From Kitasatospora sp. NBC_01266 (GTDB lineage: Bacteria; Actinomycetota; Actinomycetes; Streptomycetales; Streptomycetaceae): 64,000 nt of DNA. A program made the position numbers and the translations under genes. The notes under the pieces are model-generated. The model saw only the letters and a program-made list of their open reading frames with translations, was not told the DNA's origin and did no database searches. Below are positions 17,774-27,560 of this stretch, one piece after another. The stretch covers positions 3,534,001 through 3,598,000 of the forward strand of contig NZ_CP108458.1 in assembly GCF_036242395.1 (NCBI RefSeq), written 5' to 3'. Position 1 is the first letter of the stretch. Each line of letters starts with the position of its first letter.

Positions 17774-19069
17774 CTAAGCGGGCAGCTCGCCCACCGCCTG
17801 CCGCAGCAGCCACCAGCGCAGCGCGGGCGCCCCGGGTACCGCCACCGCCGCCACCCAGCCGGCCGCCGCCAGCCCGCAGAGCGCCGAGGGTCCCAGCTGC
17901 GCCATCCGCCCGGCACCGACCGCTCCGCCGGCCAGCCGGCCGCCGAGGGCCACCGCCAGCCCGACCGCCAGCGCGCTCGCCCCGGCGGCGAGCGCGGTGC
18001 CACCGCCACGCCAGGGAGCGGACGGCACGGCACCGCAGGAGGCCACCGCCACCCGGGCGAGCAGGCCTGCCGCGGCCAGGCCGGCCAGCAGCGGGACCGC
18101 CAGCACCAGCCACTGCCAGCCCGAGGCGGTGGTCGGCACCAGCGCCAGCAGCGGGAAGTCCAGGCTCGGCCCCGGCGTCAGCCGGCCCGGCGCCACCAGC
18201 GAGCCGGCCCCCAGCGCGAAGCCCGGCCCGAGCGCGTAACCGACACTCCAGAGCACCGCGTTGGGCATCAGCAGCAGGCAGCAGAGCAGCAGGCCGAGCG
18301 CCCCGGGCAGGCTGCCGCCGACCAGCGTGCGCAGCGCGGGAGCGGTGGTGCCGGCGCCCAGCGGCAGCGCCGCGCCGAGCAGCAGCGCCCCGCCCGCCAC
18401 CAGGACCAGCAATGCTGCGGCGGCGGCCCGGCCCACCGCCGCCGCGGCGCCGGGTGCCGGGCGCCGCCGCAGCCGGTCGAGCAGCCGACCCGGGATCCGG
18501 CCGGCCAGCCGGTCGGCGCCGAAGCGGCCCAGCCGGACCCGCAGGGCCGGCCACCAGGCAGGTGCGGACCCGGATCCCAGCAGGGCGGCCGGGTAGGCCA
18601 CGGCGAGCACCGCCACCAGGTCGGGCAGCGGCCGGGAGCGCAGCGCGCCGGACCCGGCGCAGGCGAGCGCCACCGGCAGCGCCACCGCGAGGTACCCGGC
18701 ACAGAGCGCGACAGGTACCGTCCGGCCCTGGACGCCCGGGCGGGCCGCTGCTGCTGCTGCGGCGCGCCGCAGCAGCAGCGCGGTGAGCACGGTGAGCAGC
18801 AGCGGGGTGAGCGCGAGCGGGACACCGGCGCCGCCCCGGCTGAGCGGCCCGCCGTGGCCGAGCAGCCAGAGCGCGCCGACCAGTTGGGCGGCGTCGGCGG
18901 CGCTGTCCTGCGGGGCGGCCGTCAGGATCCAGAGGACCAGCACCGGGGCGCCGACCACGGCGAGCCCGAGCAGCGCCGCGGCGGCGCCCGCGAGCAGCGG
19001 CCCGGACGCGAGCGCGCCGGTTCCGCGCGGGAGTGGACGGCCCGTCAGATGGTGCGTCATGTGCCTCAT
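17774..19069 (-). CDS. perM: PerM-like (DUF6350) polytopic membrane protein
   Basis: 431 residues, about nine or ten hydrophobic segments with very high Ala/Leu/Gly content. This is the DUF6350 family; the M. tuberculosis member (Rv0955, PerM) is a membrane protein needed for divisome stability under stress. I rely on context for the name: in M. tuberculosis the order sucC, sucD, perM, purN, purH is the same as here. No enzymatic motif is visible. ATG 19069 has no clear Shine-Dalgarno sequence; the in-frame ATG at 19060 is possible. The gene diverges from the sigma-like gene across 67 bp. Confidence 0.8.
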   Translation of the reverse strand: MRHMTHHLTGRPLPRGTGALASGPLLAGAAAALLGLAVVGAPVLVLWILTAAPQDSAADAAQLVGALWLLGHGGPLSRGGAGVPLALTPLLLTVLTALLLRRAAAAAAARPGVQGRTVPVALCAGYLAVALPVALACAGSGALRSRPLPDLVAVLAVAYPAALLGSGSAPAWWPALRVRLGRFGADRLAGRIPGRLLDRLRRRPAPGAAAAVGRAAAAALLVLVAGGALLLGAALPLGAGTTAPALRTLVGGSLPGALGLLLCCLLLMPNAVLWSVGYALGPGFALGAGSLVAPGRLTPGPSLDFPLLALVPTTASGWQWLVLAVPLLAGLAAAGLLARVAVASCGAVPSAPWRGGGTALAAGASALAVGLAVALGGRLAGGAVGAGRMAQLGPSALCGLAAAGWVAAVAVPGAPALRWWLLRQAVGELPA

Positions 19070-19136
19070 GGTGCCGCCGTCACTCGTCCTGCCCCGTGCA
19101 GGAGCGGACCGCCGCCGTGTCCCCGATCATCTGATC

Positions 19137-20135
19137 ATGCGTCAAAACGCTTCACTCGCAGCGGACTCACCGTCCGATCTGGCGAGCTACCAGGAGCTCT
19201 ACGAACGTTCGTACGACGAGCTGCTGCAGCAGTCCTTCCTGCTCACCGCCGGGCACCGCCGCAGCGCGGAGCGCGCCACCCGGCACGCCCTGGGCAGTGC
19301 CTGGAACCGGTGGCCCGAGCCGGCCGCCGCCCCCGATCCCGCGCACTGGCTGCGCACCCGCGCCTTCGCGGCGGCGCTCGCGCCCTGGCGCCCGACCGGC
19401 CGGCGGCCACCGCGCGGCACCGAGCCGGCGAGCTGCGAGCTCACCCCGTCCGACCTGGAGCTGCTCGCCGCCCTGCGCCGGCTGAGCCGGGCCCGCCGCC
19501 ACGTCGTGGTGCTGCACGACGCGCTCGGCCTGGCACCGGCGGCGATCGCCGTCGAGGTGGAGGCCACCGCGGCCGCCGTCGGCCGTCGGCTGCACGCCGC
19601 GCATCTGGAACTGGCCCGCGCGCTGCCCATCCTGGTCGGCCCCGATCCGGCCGCACCCGGCTTCGCGCGGCGGCTGGGCGGGCTGCTCTACCGGGCCGCG
19701 GTGCGCGGCTGCCCGGCCGGCGCCGAGCCGCAGCGGGCCGACCGGCGCCGCCGGGCCGCCGCCCGGCTCCGGGCCGCCGCGCTGCCGGCCGGCTCGGCCC
19801 TGCTGGTGCTGGCCACCGCGGCCTCGATCACCGGCACCGTGCACGGCCACGGCCCGTCCGCCTGGTTCAACCCCCGGCCCGCCGTGGCGCCGCTGTGCAC
19901 CGGCGCCGCCAACGGCAGCGCGGGCCCGGTCACCCGGGCCGGCGCCGCGGGCATCCGCAGCTTCTGGTGCGGCCCCGGAAAAACGCCGCACCCCGCACCG
20001 GCGAACCGGTCCGGGGTGCGGCAGGCGCTGCTGGCCGAGCGTCAGCCGATCAGCTCACGCGCCAGGCGAGCGGTCTCGGACGGCGTCTTGCCGACCTTGA
20101 CACCGGCGGCCTCCAGGGCCTCCTTCTTCGCCTGA
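19137..20135 (+). CDS. Sigma-factor-like (ECF-type) protein with a C-terminal membrane segment; 3' end overlaps sucD
   Basis: 332 residues if the open frame is taken at face value. Residues about 20-60 ([31 protein letters not shown]) resemble region 2 of SigE-type ECF factors, and residues about 105-165 ([24 protein letters not shown]..., then [16 protein letters not shown]) resemble region 4. A hydrophobic segment near residues 220-240 would anchor the C-terminus. The frame does not stop before the strong hairpin at 19986-20021 but continues 94 bp into sucD on the opposite strand. The last roughly 50 residues look non-native, so a stop codon was probably lost by frameshift or mutation. The start is [14 protein letters not shown] at 19137, with no clear ribosome-binding site. 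Whether it still acts as a sigma factor is unknown. Confidence 0.7.
   Translation: MRQNASLAADSPSDLASYQELYERSYDELLQQSFLLTAGHRRSAERATRHALGSAWNRWPEPAAAPDPAHWLRTRAFAAALAPWRPTGRRPPRGTEPASCELTPSDLELLAALRRLSRARRHVVVLHDALGLAPAAIAVEVEATAAAVGRRLHAAHLELARALPILVGPDPAAPGFARRLGGLLYRAAVRGCPAGAEPQRADRRRRAAARLRAAALPAGSALLVLATAASITGTVHGHGPSAWFNPRPAVAPLCTGAANGSAGPVTRAGAAGIRSFWCGPGKTPHPAPANRSGVRQALLAERQPISSRARRAVSDGVLPTLTPAASRASFFA
19986..20021. terminator. Hairpin at the sigma-like/sucD junction
   Basis: CCGCACCCCG (19986-19995) pairs with CGGGGTGCGG (20012-20021). ACCGG and CCGGT continue the stem after one mismatch, with a 4-nt loop. It ends 20 bp before the sucD stop and so can serve sucD, yet it lies within the extended frame of the plus-strand gene. 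Confidence 0.82.
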
Positions 20136-20923
20136 GCGGTGCCCGAGGAGCCCGAGACGATGGCGCCGGCGTGGCCCATGGTCTTGCCCTCGGGGGCGGT
20201 GAAGCCCGCGACGTAGCCGACGACCGGCTTGGTCACGTTCGCCTTGATGAAGGCCGCGGCGCGCTCCTCGGCGTCGCCACCGATCTCACCGATCATCACG
20301 ATGATCTCGGTCTCCGGGTCGGCCTCGAACGCGCGCAGCGCGTCGATGTGGGTGGTGCCGATGACCGGGTCGCCACCGATGCCGACGGCCGAGGAGAAGC
20401 CGATGTCGCGCAGCTCGTACATGAGCTGGTAGGTCAGCGTGCCCGACTTGGAGACCAGGCCGATCTTGCCCGCCTTGGTGATGTCCGCCGGGATGATGCC
20501 CGCGTTGGACTTCCCGGGGGAGATCAGGCCGGGGCAGTTCGGGCCGATGATCTGGGTCTTGTTGCCCTTCTCGCCGGCGTAGGCCCAGAACGAGGCGCTG
20601 TCGTGCACCGGGACGCCCTCGGTGATGACGACCGCGAGCGGGATCTCGGCGTCGATCGCCTCGACGACGGCGCTCTTGGTGAAGGCCGGCGGCACGAAGA
20701 TGACGCTGACGTCCGCACCGGTCTTCTCGATGGCCTCGGCGACGGAGCCGAAGACGGGCACCTCGGTGCCGTCGACGTCAACCGTGGTGCCGGCCTTGCG
20801 CGGGTTCACGCCGCCGACGATCTTGGTGCCGGAGGCGAGCATGCGGCGGGTGTGCTTCATGCCCTCGGAGCCGGTCATGCCCTGAACGATGACCTTGCTG
20901 TCCTCGGTAAGGAAGATAGCCAT
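20042..20923 (-). CDS. sucD: Succinyl-CoA synthetase, alpha subunit
   Basis: 293 residues. With SucC it interconverts succinyl-CoA and succinate with nucleotide phosphorylation in the TCA cycle. Visible: the N-terminal CoA-binding Rossmann domain ([29 protein letters not shown]), the [11 protein letters not shown] loop, [15 protein letters not shown], and the [14 protein letters not shown] segment that carries the phosphorylated active-site His. ATG 20923 follows sucC by 17 bp, so the two are one operon. Its 3' end is overlapped by the extended sigma-like frame. Confidence 0.98.
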   Translation of the reverse strand: MAIFLTEDSKVIVQGMTGSEGMKHTRRMLASGTKIVGGVNPRKAGTTVDVDGTEVPVFGSVAEAIEKTGADVSVIFVPPAFTKSAVVEAIDAEIPLAVVITEGVPVHDSASFWAYAGEKGNKTQIIGPNCPGLISPGKSNAGIIPADITKAGKIGLVSKSGTLTYQLMYELRDIGFSSAVGIGGDPVIGTTHIDALRAFEADPETEIIVMIGEIGGDAEERAAAFIKANVTKPVVGYVAGFTAPEGKTMGHAGAIVSGSSGTAQAKKEALEAAGVKVGKTPSETARLARELIG

Positions 20924-20940
20924 GGTGAGAGTCCCCTTCC

Positions 20941-22116
20941 TTACTTCGCGTTGGCCAGCTCGGCGGCGCGGTCAGCGGCGCCGTCCATGGTGTCCACCTG
21001 CTCGACCAGCGGGTGGTTGCGGTCGGTCAGGATCTTGCGACCCAGCTCCGCGTTGTTGCCGTCCAGGCGGACGACCAGCGGCTTGGTGACGGCCTCGCCC
21101 TTGCTCTCCAGGAGCTCCAGGGCCTGCACGATGCCGTTGGCGACCGCGTCGCACGCGGTGATGCCACCGAAGACGTTGACGAAGACCGACTTGACGTCGG
21201 GGTCGCCCAGGATGATCTCCAGGCCGTTCGCCATCACCTCGGCGGAGGCGCCGCCGCCGATGTCGAGGAAGTTGGCGGGCTTGACGCCACCGTGGTTCTC
21301 ACCGGCGTAGGCGACGACGTCCAGGGTGCTCATCACGAGACCCGCGCCGTTGCCGATGATGCCGACCTCACCGTCGAGCTTGACGTAGTTGAGGTTCTTG
21401 GCCTTGGCGGCGGCCTCCAGCGGGTTGGCCGCGGCGTGGTCGACCAGCGCCTCGTGCTCCGCCTGGCGGAAGTCGGCGTTCTCGTCCAGCGAGACCTTGC
21501 CGTCGAGCGCGACGATCCGGCCCTCGCCGGTCTTGACCAGCGGGTTGACCTCGACCAGCAGGGCGTCTTCCTTGATGAAGACGACCCAGAGCTTCTGCAG
21601 GACCTCGATGACCTGGTCGGCGATCTCGGCCGGGAACTTCGCGGCGGCGACGATCTCGGCGGCCTTCTCGGCGGTGCAGCCCTCGTTCGCGTCGACGGCG
21701 ACCTTGGCCAGCGCCTCGGGGTTCTCCTCGGCGACGACCTCGATCTCCACGCCGCCCTCCTTGCTGGCCATCGCCAGGAAGGTGCGGTTGGCGCGGTCCA
21801 GCAGGAAGGAGACGTAGTACTCCTCCTTGATGTCCGCGGTCTGGGCCAGCATCACCTTGTGCACGGTGTGGCCCTTGATGTCCATACCGAGGATCGCCCC
21901 GGCCTTGGCGACAGCGTCGGCCGGGTCGGCGGCGAGCTTGACGCCGCCGGCCTTGCCACGGCCTCCGACCTTCACCTGAGCCTTGACGACGGCGCGTCCG
22001 CCGAAGCGCTCGGCGATCGCCCGAGCGTCCTCAGCCTTCTCGATGACCTCGCCATCGAGCACGGGCACACCGTGCTTGGCGAAGAGGTCCCTCGCCTGGT
22101 ACTCGAACAGGTCCAC
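20941..22116 (-). CDS. sucC: Succinyl-CoA synthetase, beta subunit (ADP/GDP-forming)
   Basis: 391 residues from GTG 22116, which has AAGGA 8 nt upstream and gives the standard [19 protein letters not shown] start; the frame is open further upstream without family similarity. The ATP-grasp domain occupies about residues 1-235 ([17 protein letters not shown], then LLVEVNPLV). The C-terminal CoA-ligase domain contains the [15 protein letters not shown] and [10 protein letters not shown] segments. It is the first gene of the sucC-sucD operon. The 268-bp region upstream, to the VWA gene stop, should contain the promoter. Confidence 0.98.
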   Translation of the reverse strand: MDLFEYQARDLFAKHGVPVLDGEVIEKAEDARAIAERFGGRAVVKAQVKVGGRGKAGGVKLAADPADAVAKAGAILGMDIKGHTVHKVMLAQTADIKEEYYVSFLLDRANRTFLAMASKEGGVEIEVVAEENPEALAKVAVDANEGCTAEKAAEIVAAAKFPAEIADQVIEVLQKLWVVFIKEDALLVEVNPLVKTGEGRIVALDGKVSLDENADFRQAEHEALVDHAAANPLEAAAKAKNLNYVKLDGEVGIIGNGAGLVMSTLDVVAYAGENHGGVKPANFLDIGGGASAEVMANGLEIILGDPDVKSVFVNVFGGITACDAVANGIVQALELLESKGEAVTKPLVVRLDGNNAELGRKILTDRNHPLVEQVDTMDGAADRAAELANAK

Positions 22117-22384
22117 GTGTGTTCGTCCTTGTTCGTGGTCGCGGATTGTGTCTCTACGAGCGTGCCACGGCAGGATCTTCGCTGCGGGTCGTCGGGGCCG
22201 TGCGGGTACGCAGAGTTGCGGCCTTGCGGCCCACGCGGTCTCGGGCGCACACGTCAATCAACACGCGCGTCACGTCCGTCTGGCAGGGTATCCCCGCCGG
22301 ACCGACCCCATTCGCCCCTCAGGGGCCCGGGTCGGGTGAGAACCGTCACAACGGGCGCGTCGGCGGGCCCCGTGCGCCCACTGT

Positions 22385-23593
22385 TCACCTCGTCGTCCAC
22401 CCGGTTTGGCCGCCGCCGTCCGGCAGTGTCAGCGGGCGCTTCGCCAGCGCCGCCGCCATGATCCCGGGGAAGGCGTCCGGGGTGCAGGCGAAGGCCGGGC
22501 AGCCGAGTGCGGCCAGCGCGGCGGCGTGCGCGTGGTCGTAGCCGGGAGCGCCCTCGTCGCTGAGCGCCAGCAGGGCGATGAACTGGACGCCGGCGGCCTT
22601 CATCGCCGCCACCCGGCGCAGCATCCCGTCCCGGACCCCGCCCTCGTGAAGATCACTGATCAGGACCACCACGGTCTCCGCCGGACGGGTGATCCGGGAC
22701 TGGCAGTAGGCCAGCGCGCGGTTGATGTCGGTGCCACCGCCCAGCTGAGTGGCGAACAGGACGTCGACCGGGTCGGCCAGTTGCTCCGTCAGATCGACCA
22801 CCGAGGTGTCGAAGACCACCAGCCGGGTGTCCAGCGCGCGCATCGAACCGAGCACCGCGCCGAAGACCGCCGCGTGCACCACGGAGGCCGCCATCGAGCC
22901 GGACTGGTCGACGCAGAGGATCACCTCCTTGCGCAGCGCGCGCCGGGCGCGGGCCCGGCCGACCAGGCGCTCGGGGACCAGGGTGCGGCGCTCGGGCAGG
23001 TAGCTGCCCAGATTGGCCCGGATGGTGCGGTCCCAGTCGATGTCGCGCCGGTGCGGGCGGTTCACCCGGGCGCCGCGTTCCAGCGCCCCGCCCAGCGTGG
23101 CCCGGGTCCGGTCGGCCAGTCGGCGCTCCAGGTCGGCGACCACTCGGCCGACCACCTGCCGGGCGGCGGTCCGGGTGGTCTCGGGCAGCGCGTGCCTGAG
23201 CGAGAGCAGGGTGGCGACCAGGTGGACGTCGGGCTCGACGGCGGCCAGCATCTCCGGTTCGAGCAGCAGGCGGGACAGGCCCAGCCGGCTGATCGCGTCC
23301 TGCTGCAGCAGTTGGACCACCGGGGTCGGGAAGTAGCCGCGGATGTCGCCGAGCCAGCGGGCCACCTGCGGGGCGCTGGCACCCAGGCCGGCCGAGCGGC
23401 TCTGGACCCGGGAGCCCGCCCCGGACCGCGTCGCCTCGCGCGGCGCTGGCCGGTAGAGGGCGGCGAGCGCGCGGTCGATGCCCGCGTCCCGGCCGATCGG
23501 GCGGTAGCCGGTGCCCTCCGCGTCGCCGCCGAGCACCAGCCGCCAGCGACGCAGCCGCTCCTGGTCGGGGTCCAGGGCCTCACCGGCCGTCAT
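22385..23593 (-). CDS. VWA domain protein of the MoxR/DUF5682 system (YehP-like)
   Basis: 402 residues. The N-terminal 215 residues are helical and Arg-rich. The von Willebrand A domain follows with a complete metal-ion-dependent adhesion site: DQSGS at 229-233, Thr288 (GGGTDINRAL) and Asp314 (LISDLHEGG). In E. coli the yehL-yehM-yehP-yehQ cluster pairs a MoxR ATPase with a comparable VWA protein; the cellular job is unknown. MoxR/VWA pairs generally act as chaperones that insert metals or remodel partner complexes. The ATG overlaps the DUF5682 stop by 4 nt (ATGA at 23590-23593). This is the last gene of a three-gene operon. Confidence 0.88.
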   Translation of the reverse strand: MTAGEALDPDQERLRRWRLVLGGDAEGTGYRPIGRDAGIDRALAALYRPAPREATRSGAGSRVQSRSAGLGASAPQVARWLGDIRGYFPTPVVQLLQQDAISRLGLSRLLLEPEMLAAVEPDVHLVATLLSLRHALPETTRTAARQVVGRVVADLERRLADRTRATLGGALERGARVNRPHRRDIDWDRTIRANLGSYLPERRTLVPERLVGRARARRALRKEVILCVDQSGSMAASVVHAAVFGAVLGSMRALDTRLVVFDTSVVDLTEQLADPVDVLFATQLGGGTDINRALAYCQSRITRPAETVVVLISDLHEGGVRDGMLRRVAAMKAAGVQFIALLALSDEGAPGYDHAHAAALAALGCPAFACTPDAFPGIMAAALAKRPLTLPDGGGQTGWTTR

Positions 23594-26100
23594 GCGGCAC
23601 TCCTGCGGGTCGACTGACGGGGGATCCGGCTCCGCACGGCCGACGGCGGGCCGGCCGGGGCCGGGCGGCGGCCCAGCAGGCGCAGCACGGTGGGCAGCGC
23701 CGCGTCGGCGCGGGCCTGGTCCAGTTCCTCGGCCGGACCGGCGGCCTGGCCGCCCGGAGCGAGCCGGCCCGCGGCCACCCGCGCGCCGACGGTGTGCAGC
23801 ACGCCGGCCTCCAGGGTGGCGAAGGTGCGCCTGAGCAGCGGCAGCAGGTCGATGAAGGTCTCCCCCGGCACCTCGGTCAGCCAGCCGTCGAGCAGCGTGA
23901 GCAGCTGCGGGTCGTGCAGCAGCAGGGCGCCGCCGCCGGAGAGGAAGCCCTCGATCCAGCCGGCCGCGTCGGCGGGCGCGCCGGCCCGGGAGAGCACCAG
24001 GTGCAGCAGTCGGCCGGCCTCGGCCGCCTCCAGCCGGGCGTCGTCCAGCAGCAGCCGCACCGCGCGGCCGCGCAGCAGCCCCGGCACGCCGGCGGCCGCG
24101 CCGCCGGTCGGCTCGCGCCGGGCCAGCGCGGCCAGCGCGCCGGCCCAGCGGTCGGCGAGGCCGCCGTCGGCCGCTCCGCTGTCGACCGCTGGGCCGTCGG
24201 CCGACCTGTCATCGCCCGGGCTGCCATCGGCCAGGCTGTCATCGGCCAGGCTGTCATCGCCCGGGCGGCCGAGCAGGCCGATCGCGCTGTGCACCGCGTC
24301 CAGCCGGATCCGCATGGCGGCGGCACCCTCGGCGTCCAGGCCGGTGCAGGCGGGCGGCAGGCCGACGCAGAGCCGGGTCGCCAGACCCCGCGCGACCCGC
24401 GCCAGCGCGCCGCTGTCGGTGCCCCGGACATCCCCGTAGCGCAGCGCGCGGACCAGTGCGGGCAGCGCGTCGGCGAGTTCGGCGGCGTCGGTGTCCAGCG
24501 CGGCCCGGTCGGCCAGCGCCCGCATCACCGCGGGCAGCGCGGCCGGCAGGCGGGCCACCAGGCAGTACTCGGCCAGCCGGGTCAGCTCGGCGAGTTCGAC
24601 GGCCCGGCCGGCCAGCGCCGCCACCTTCGCGGTGGCGGCCCGCTCGACGGTGGTCCCCCACCGCGCGGCCTCGACCACCCGGACGGCGAACTCCGGATCC
24701 CAGTGCAGCCGCCAACTCTCCCGGAAGGTACCGGTGGAGTTGACGGCGGGACGGTTCTCGGTGCCCCACTCGACACCGAGCAGGCGCAGCCGGTGCAGCA
24801 GCAGCGAGCGGCCCGCGTCCAGTTCCCTGCGCAGGTCCAGAGTCAGCTCGCGGTCCACCGCGTCGGGCGCCAGCCGCAGACCGCGCTGCAGCCGGTTCAG
24901 GTCGCGCTGCAGCGGCACGGTGGGCGCGGCGGCGGGCACCCGGCCGAGCGCGTCGCCGACCACCAACTGCTCGCGCACCAGGGCGATCGGCACCTCGGAG
25001 CCGTCGCAGAACACCGCGCGCACCGCGTCCAGTGCCTCGGCCAGTCCGGCCGCCGGGCGGCCGCGCACGGCGGCCAGCGTCTCGGCGAGCCGGACCGACT
25101 CGATGACGTGCGCGGCGGAGACCGGGTGGCCCGCGCCGCGCAGCAGTTCGGCGGCCCGGGTGAGGAAACGGGCCGGGTCGGTGCCGCCGGTGCCCGGCCC
25201 GGTGGGCCGGGCCGGGCGGTCGAACAGGTGCTGGTACCAGCCAGGCGACTCGATCCCGGCGCCGTAACCGGTCCGCTGGGCGAGCCGCCGATGGGTCCAG
25301 GGCACCCAGGTGATCTCGGTCTTCAGCTTCTTCGGGAGCCCGGCGAGCAGCGCGCGATCCGCGCTCGCGGCGGGCAGCGCGCCGAGCGCCGGTACGTGCC
25401 AGGCGCCGCAGACCACGGCGATCCGGCGGTGGCCGGCCCGCCGGGCGGCGCGGATCTGCCCGCGCATGTACGCCTCGCGCAGCTCCTCGCGCCGCCCGGC
25501 GCAGGCCTCGGCGGCGCCGGGCGCCCGGGTCGCCCCGGGCGCTCCGACGGCGGGGTGCGCGCTGGGCGAGCCCGGGGTGCCGACATCCGGGTCGCGCAGC
25601 ACGGCCATCGCCTCGGCCACGGCCGCGAACGGCGCGAGCGGGTCGTCGCCGGGCAGCCGGTGCTCCACCACGTCCTCCCACCAGGCCTCCGGGTCCGGGT
25701 GCCCGGCCGCCTCGGCGAGCCGGGCGATCGGGTCGGCCGCCGTACCGGTCGGCTCGCCGGACGCCTCGTCGGCCCCCAGTGCGAAGCCGCTGCCGGCCGG
25801 CAGGTCGATGAACCGCACCGGCACCTCGGCCGCCAGCGCGTGCTGGATCGCCACCCACTCGGGTGAGAAGGCGGCGAACGGCCAGAACGCCGCCAGGGCC
25901 GGGTCGTGCACCGCGTGCGCGAGCAGCGCGACCGGCGGCACCATGTCCTGCTCCGCCGCCAGGCCGATGATCGGGTCGGCCTCCGGTGGTCCTTCGATCA
26001 GCACCGCGTCCGGCCGCAGCTCGGCAAGTGCGGCCCCCACCGCACGGGCCGAGCCCGGTCCGTGGTGGCGTACGCCCAGCAGGGTCACCTCACCAGTCAT
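23590..26100 (-). CDS. DUF5682 family protein (YehM-like)
   Basis: About 836 residues from ATG 26100, which has GGGGGAG upstream; a longer frame to 26181 lacks such a site. The N-terminus carries the family motifs VRHHGPGS (10-17) and IEGPPEADP (35-43). These resemble the opening of TraB/ChaN-type folds, though no catalytic activity is established. The remainder is Ala/Leu-rich and mainly helical. A short acidic linker of 5-residue repeats (PGDDS/LADDS/LADGS) lies near residue 620. Its position between MoxR and VWA genes is constant in this system. Translation is coupled to the VWA gene by an ATGA overlap. Confidence 0.85.
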   Translation of the reverse strand: MTGEVTLLGVRHHGPGSARAVGAALAELRPDAVLIEGPPEADPIIGLAAEQDMVPPVALLAHAVHDPALAAFWPFAAFSPEWVAIQHALAAEVPVRFIDLPAGSGFALGADEASGEPTGTAADPIARLAEAAGHPDPEAWWEDVVEHRLPGDDPLAPFAAVAEAMAVLRDPDVGTPGSPSAHPAVGAPGATRAPGAAEACAGRREELREAYMRGQIRAARRAGHRRIAVVCGAWHVPALGALPAASADRALLAGLPKKLKTEITWVPWTHRRLAQRTGYGAGIESPGWYQHLFDRPARPTGPGTGGTDPARFLTRAAELLRGAGHPVSAAHVIESVRLAETLAAVRGRPAAGLAEALDAVRAVFCDGSEVPIALVREQLVVGDALGRVPAAAPTVPLQRDLNRLQRGLRLAPDAVDRELTLDLRRELDAGRSLLLHRLRLLGVEWGTENRPAVNSTGTFRESWRLHWDPEFAVRVVEAARWGTTVERAATAKVAALAGRAVELAELTRLAEYCLVARLPAALPAVMRALADRAALDTDAAELADALPALVRALRYGDVRGTDSGALARVARGLATRLCVGLPPACTGLDAEGAAAMRIRLDAVHSAIGLLGRPGDDSLADDSLADGSPGDDRSADGPAVDSGAADGGLADRWAGALAALARREPTGGAAAGVPGLLRGRAVRLLLDDARLEAAEAGRLLHLVLSRAGAPADAAGWIEGFLSGGGALLLHDPQLLTLLDGWLTEVPGETFIDLLPLLRRTFATLEAGVLHTVGARVAAGRLAPGGQAAGPAEELDQARADAALPTVLRLLGRRPAPAGPPSAVRSRIPRQSTRRSAA
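24206..24265 (-). repeat. 15-bp tandem repeat inside the DUF5682 gene
   Basis: Four 15-bp units (24206-24220, 24221-24235, 24236-24250, 24251-24265) encode successive pentapeptides PGDDS, LADDS, LADGS and PGDDR. The outer two units are identical. The repeat forms an acidic linker and is likely to vary in copy number between strains. Confidence 0.88.
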
Positions 26101-26218
26101 CTTCTCCCCCTTGTTCTTCCCTGGTGTATTACTCGGCTCATCCCGGTCGTACACGTCGTACGGATCGCTCAGTTCGTTCAACTCCGTTCTGGATAGTGAT
26201 ATTTGTCGGATGATCAGG

Positions 26219-27307
26219 TCATCCGGACAGCTCGCGGGCAGCCCGGTAGAAGTCCTGCCAGCCGTCCCGCTCGCGCAGCACGCCCTCCAGGTACTCGCGC
26301 CACACCAGCTGATCGCTCACGGGGTCGCGGACCACCGCCCCGAGCAGCCCGCCCGCCACGTCCCCCGCGCGCAGCACGCCGTCGCCGAAGTGCGCGGCGA
26401 GCGCGAGACCGCCCGTGACCACCGAGATGGCCTCGGCCGTGGAGAGCGTGCCGGTCGGACTCCTGACCTTGGTCCGGCCGTCGGCGGTGACGCCGTCGCG
26501 CAGCTCGCGGAAGACCGTCACCACCCGTCGGATCTCCTGCGCGCCGCCCGGCAGCTCGGGCAGCTCCAGCGCGCGGCCGAGCTGGCCGACCCGACGCGCG
26601 ACGATCTCGACCTCTTCGTCGAGACTCGCCGGCAGCGGCAGGACCACCGTGTTGAAACGGCGGCGCAACGCACTGGAGAGTTCGTTGACCCCGCGGTCGC
26701 GATCGTTGGCGGTGGCGATCAGGTTGAACCCGCGGACGGCTTGAGTTTCCCCGCCCAACTCCGGTATCGGCAACGTCTTTTCCGACAGGATGGTGATCAG
26801 ACTGTCCTGCACGTCGGCCGGCATCCGGGTCAGCTCCTCGACCCGGACGATCTTGCCGTCGGCCATCGCCCGCTGCACCGGCGACGGCACCAGCGCGGCC
26901 CGGCTCGGCCCGTTGGCGAGCAACTCGGCGTAGTTCCAGCCGTACCGCACGGCCTCCTCGGCGGTCCCCGCGGTGCCCTGCACCAGCAGCGTCGAATCCC
27001 CGCTGACCGCCGCCGCCAGATGCTCGGACAGCCAGGTCTTGGCCGTCCCCGGCACCCCGAGCAGCAGCAGCGCCCGGTCGGTGGCCAAGGTGCTCACCGC
27101 CACCTCCACGATCCGCCGCGGCCCCACGTACTTGGGGGTGATCACGGTGCCGTCCGGCAGCTCGCCGCCCAGCAGGTAGGTCGCCACCGCCCACGGCGAC
27201 AGCCGCCACCGCTCGGGCCGCACTCGCCCGTCCTGCTCGGCGAGCGCGGCCAGTTCGGCGGCGAACGCGTCCTCGGCATGCGCCCGCAGAACGTCGGTGG
27301 TTGTCAT
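26219..27307 (-). CDS. MoxR-type AAA+ ATPase (YehL-like)
   Basis: 362 residues from ATG 27307 (AAGGAG 7 nt upstream). The Walker A motif GVPGTAKT is at 84-91, Walker B is in IVRVEEL (153-159), and sensor 1 is in NLIATANDRDRG. The C-terminal lid domain contains SSALRRRFN with the arginine finger. MoxR ATPases partner with VWA proteins to remodel target complexes; here the VWA partner is encoded two genes downstream. It begins an operon (MoxR, DUF5682, VWA; 118 bp then ATGA) and diverges from the YehQ-like/DUF5691 pair across 253 bp. Confidence 0.93.
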   Translation of the reverse strand: MTTTDVLRAHAEDAFAAELAALAEQDGRVRPERWRLSPWAVATYLLGGELPDGTVITPKYVGPRRIVEVAVSTLATDRALLLLGVPGTAKTWLSEHLAAAVSGDSTLLVQGTAGTAEEAVRYGWNYAELLANGPSRAALVPSPVQRAMADGKIVRVEELTRMPADVQDSLITILSEKTLPIPELGGETQAVRGFNLIATANDRDRGVNELSSALRRRFNTVVLPLPASLDEEVEIVARRVGQLGRALELPELPGGAQEIRRVVTVFRELRDGVTADGRTKVRSPTGTLSTAEAISVVTGGLALAAHFGDGVLRAGDVAGGLLGAVVRDPVSDQLVWREYLEGVLRERDGWQDFYRAARELSG

Positions 27308-27560
27308 GGAGGGCTCCTTCGGACCGACCGCCGACGGGCATGGCGATGCCCGGGACGGTTGACGTGATCGGGAAGCATCAGCACACGGACGACAGGGGCG
27401 GGCCAAGGGCTCCGGCCCGCCTGTGAGAACCACTCTGCACCCCGGCACTGACAATCGGGCGGTCGCCGAACGTGCTCCCTCGCCACCAAGACCTTCAAGG
27501 TGTACCCGCCCAAGCGCCGACGCCTGATGGGCTGTCAGTCCCGCGCTCTACGTTCACCCC

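Noticed and set aside
17489..21310. 1273-codon plus-strand frame across perM and sucCD
   Set aside because: It runs antisense through three real genes and two hairpins without any family similarity.
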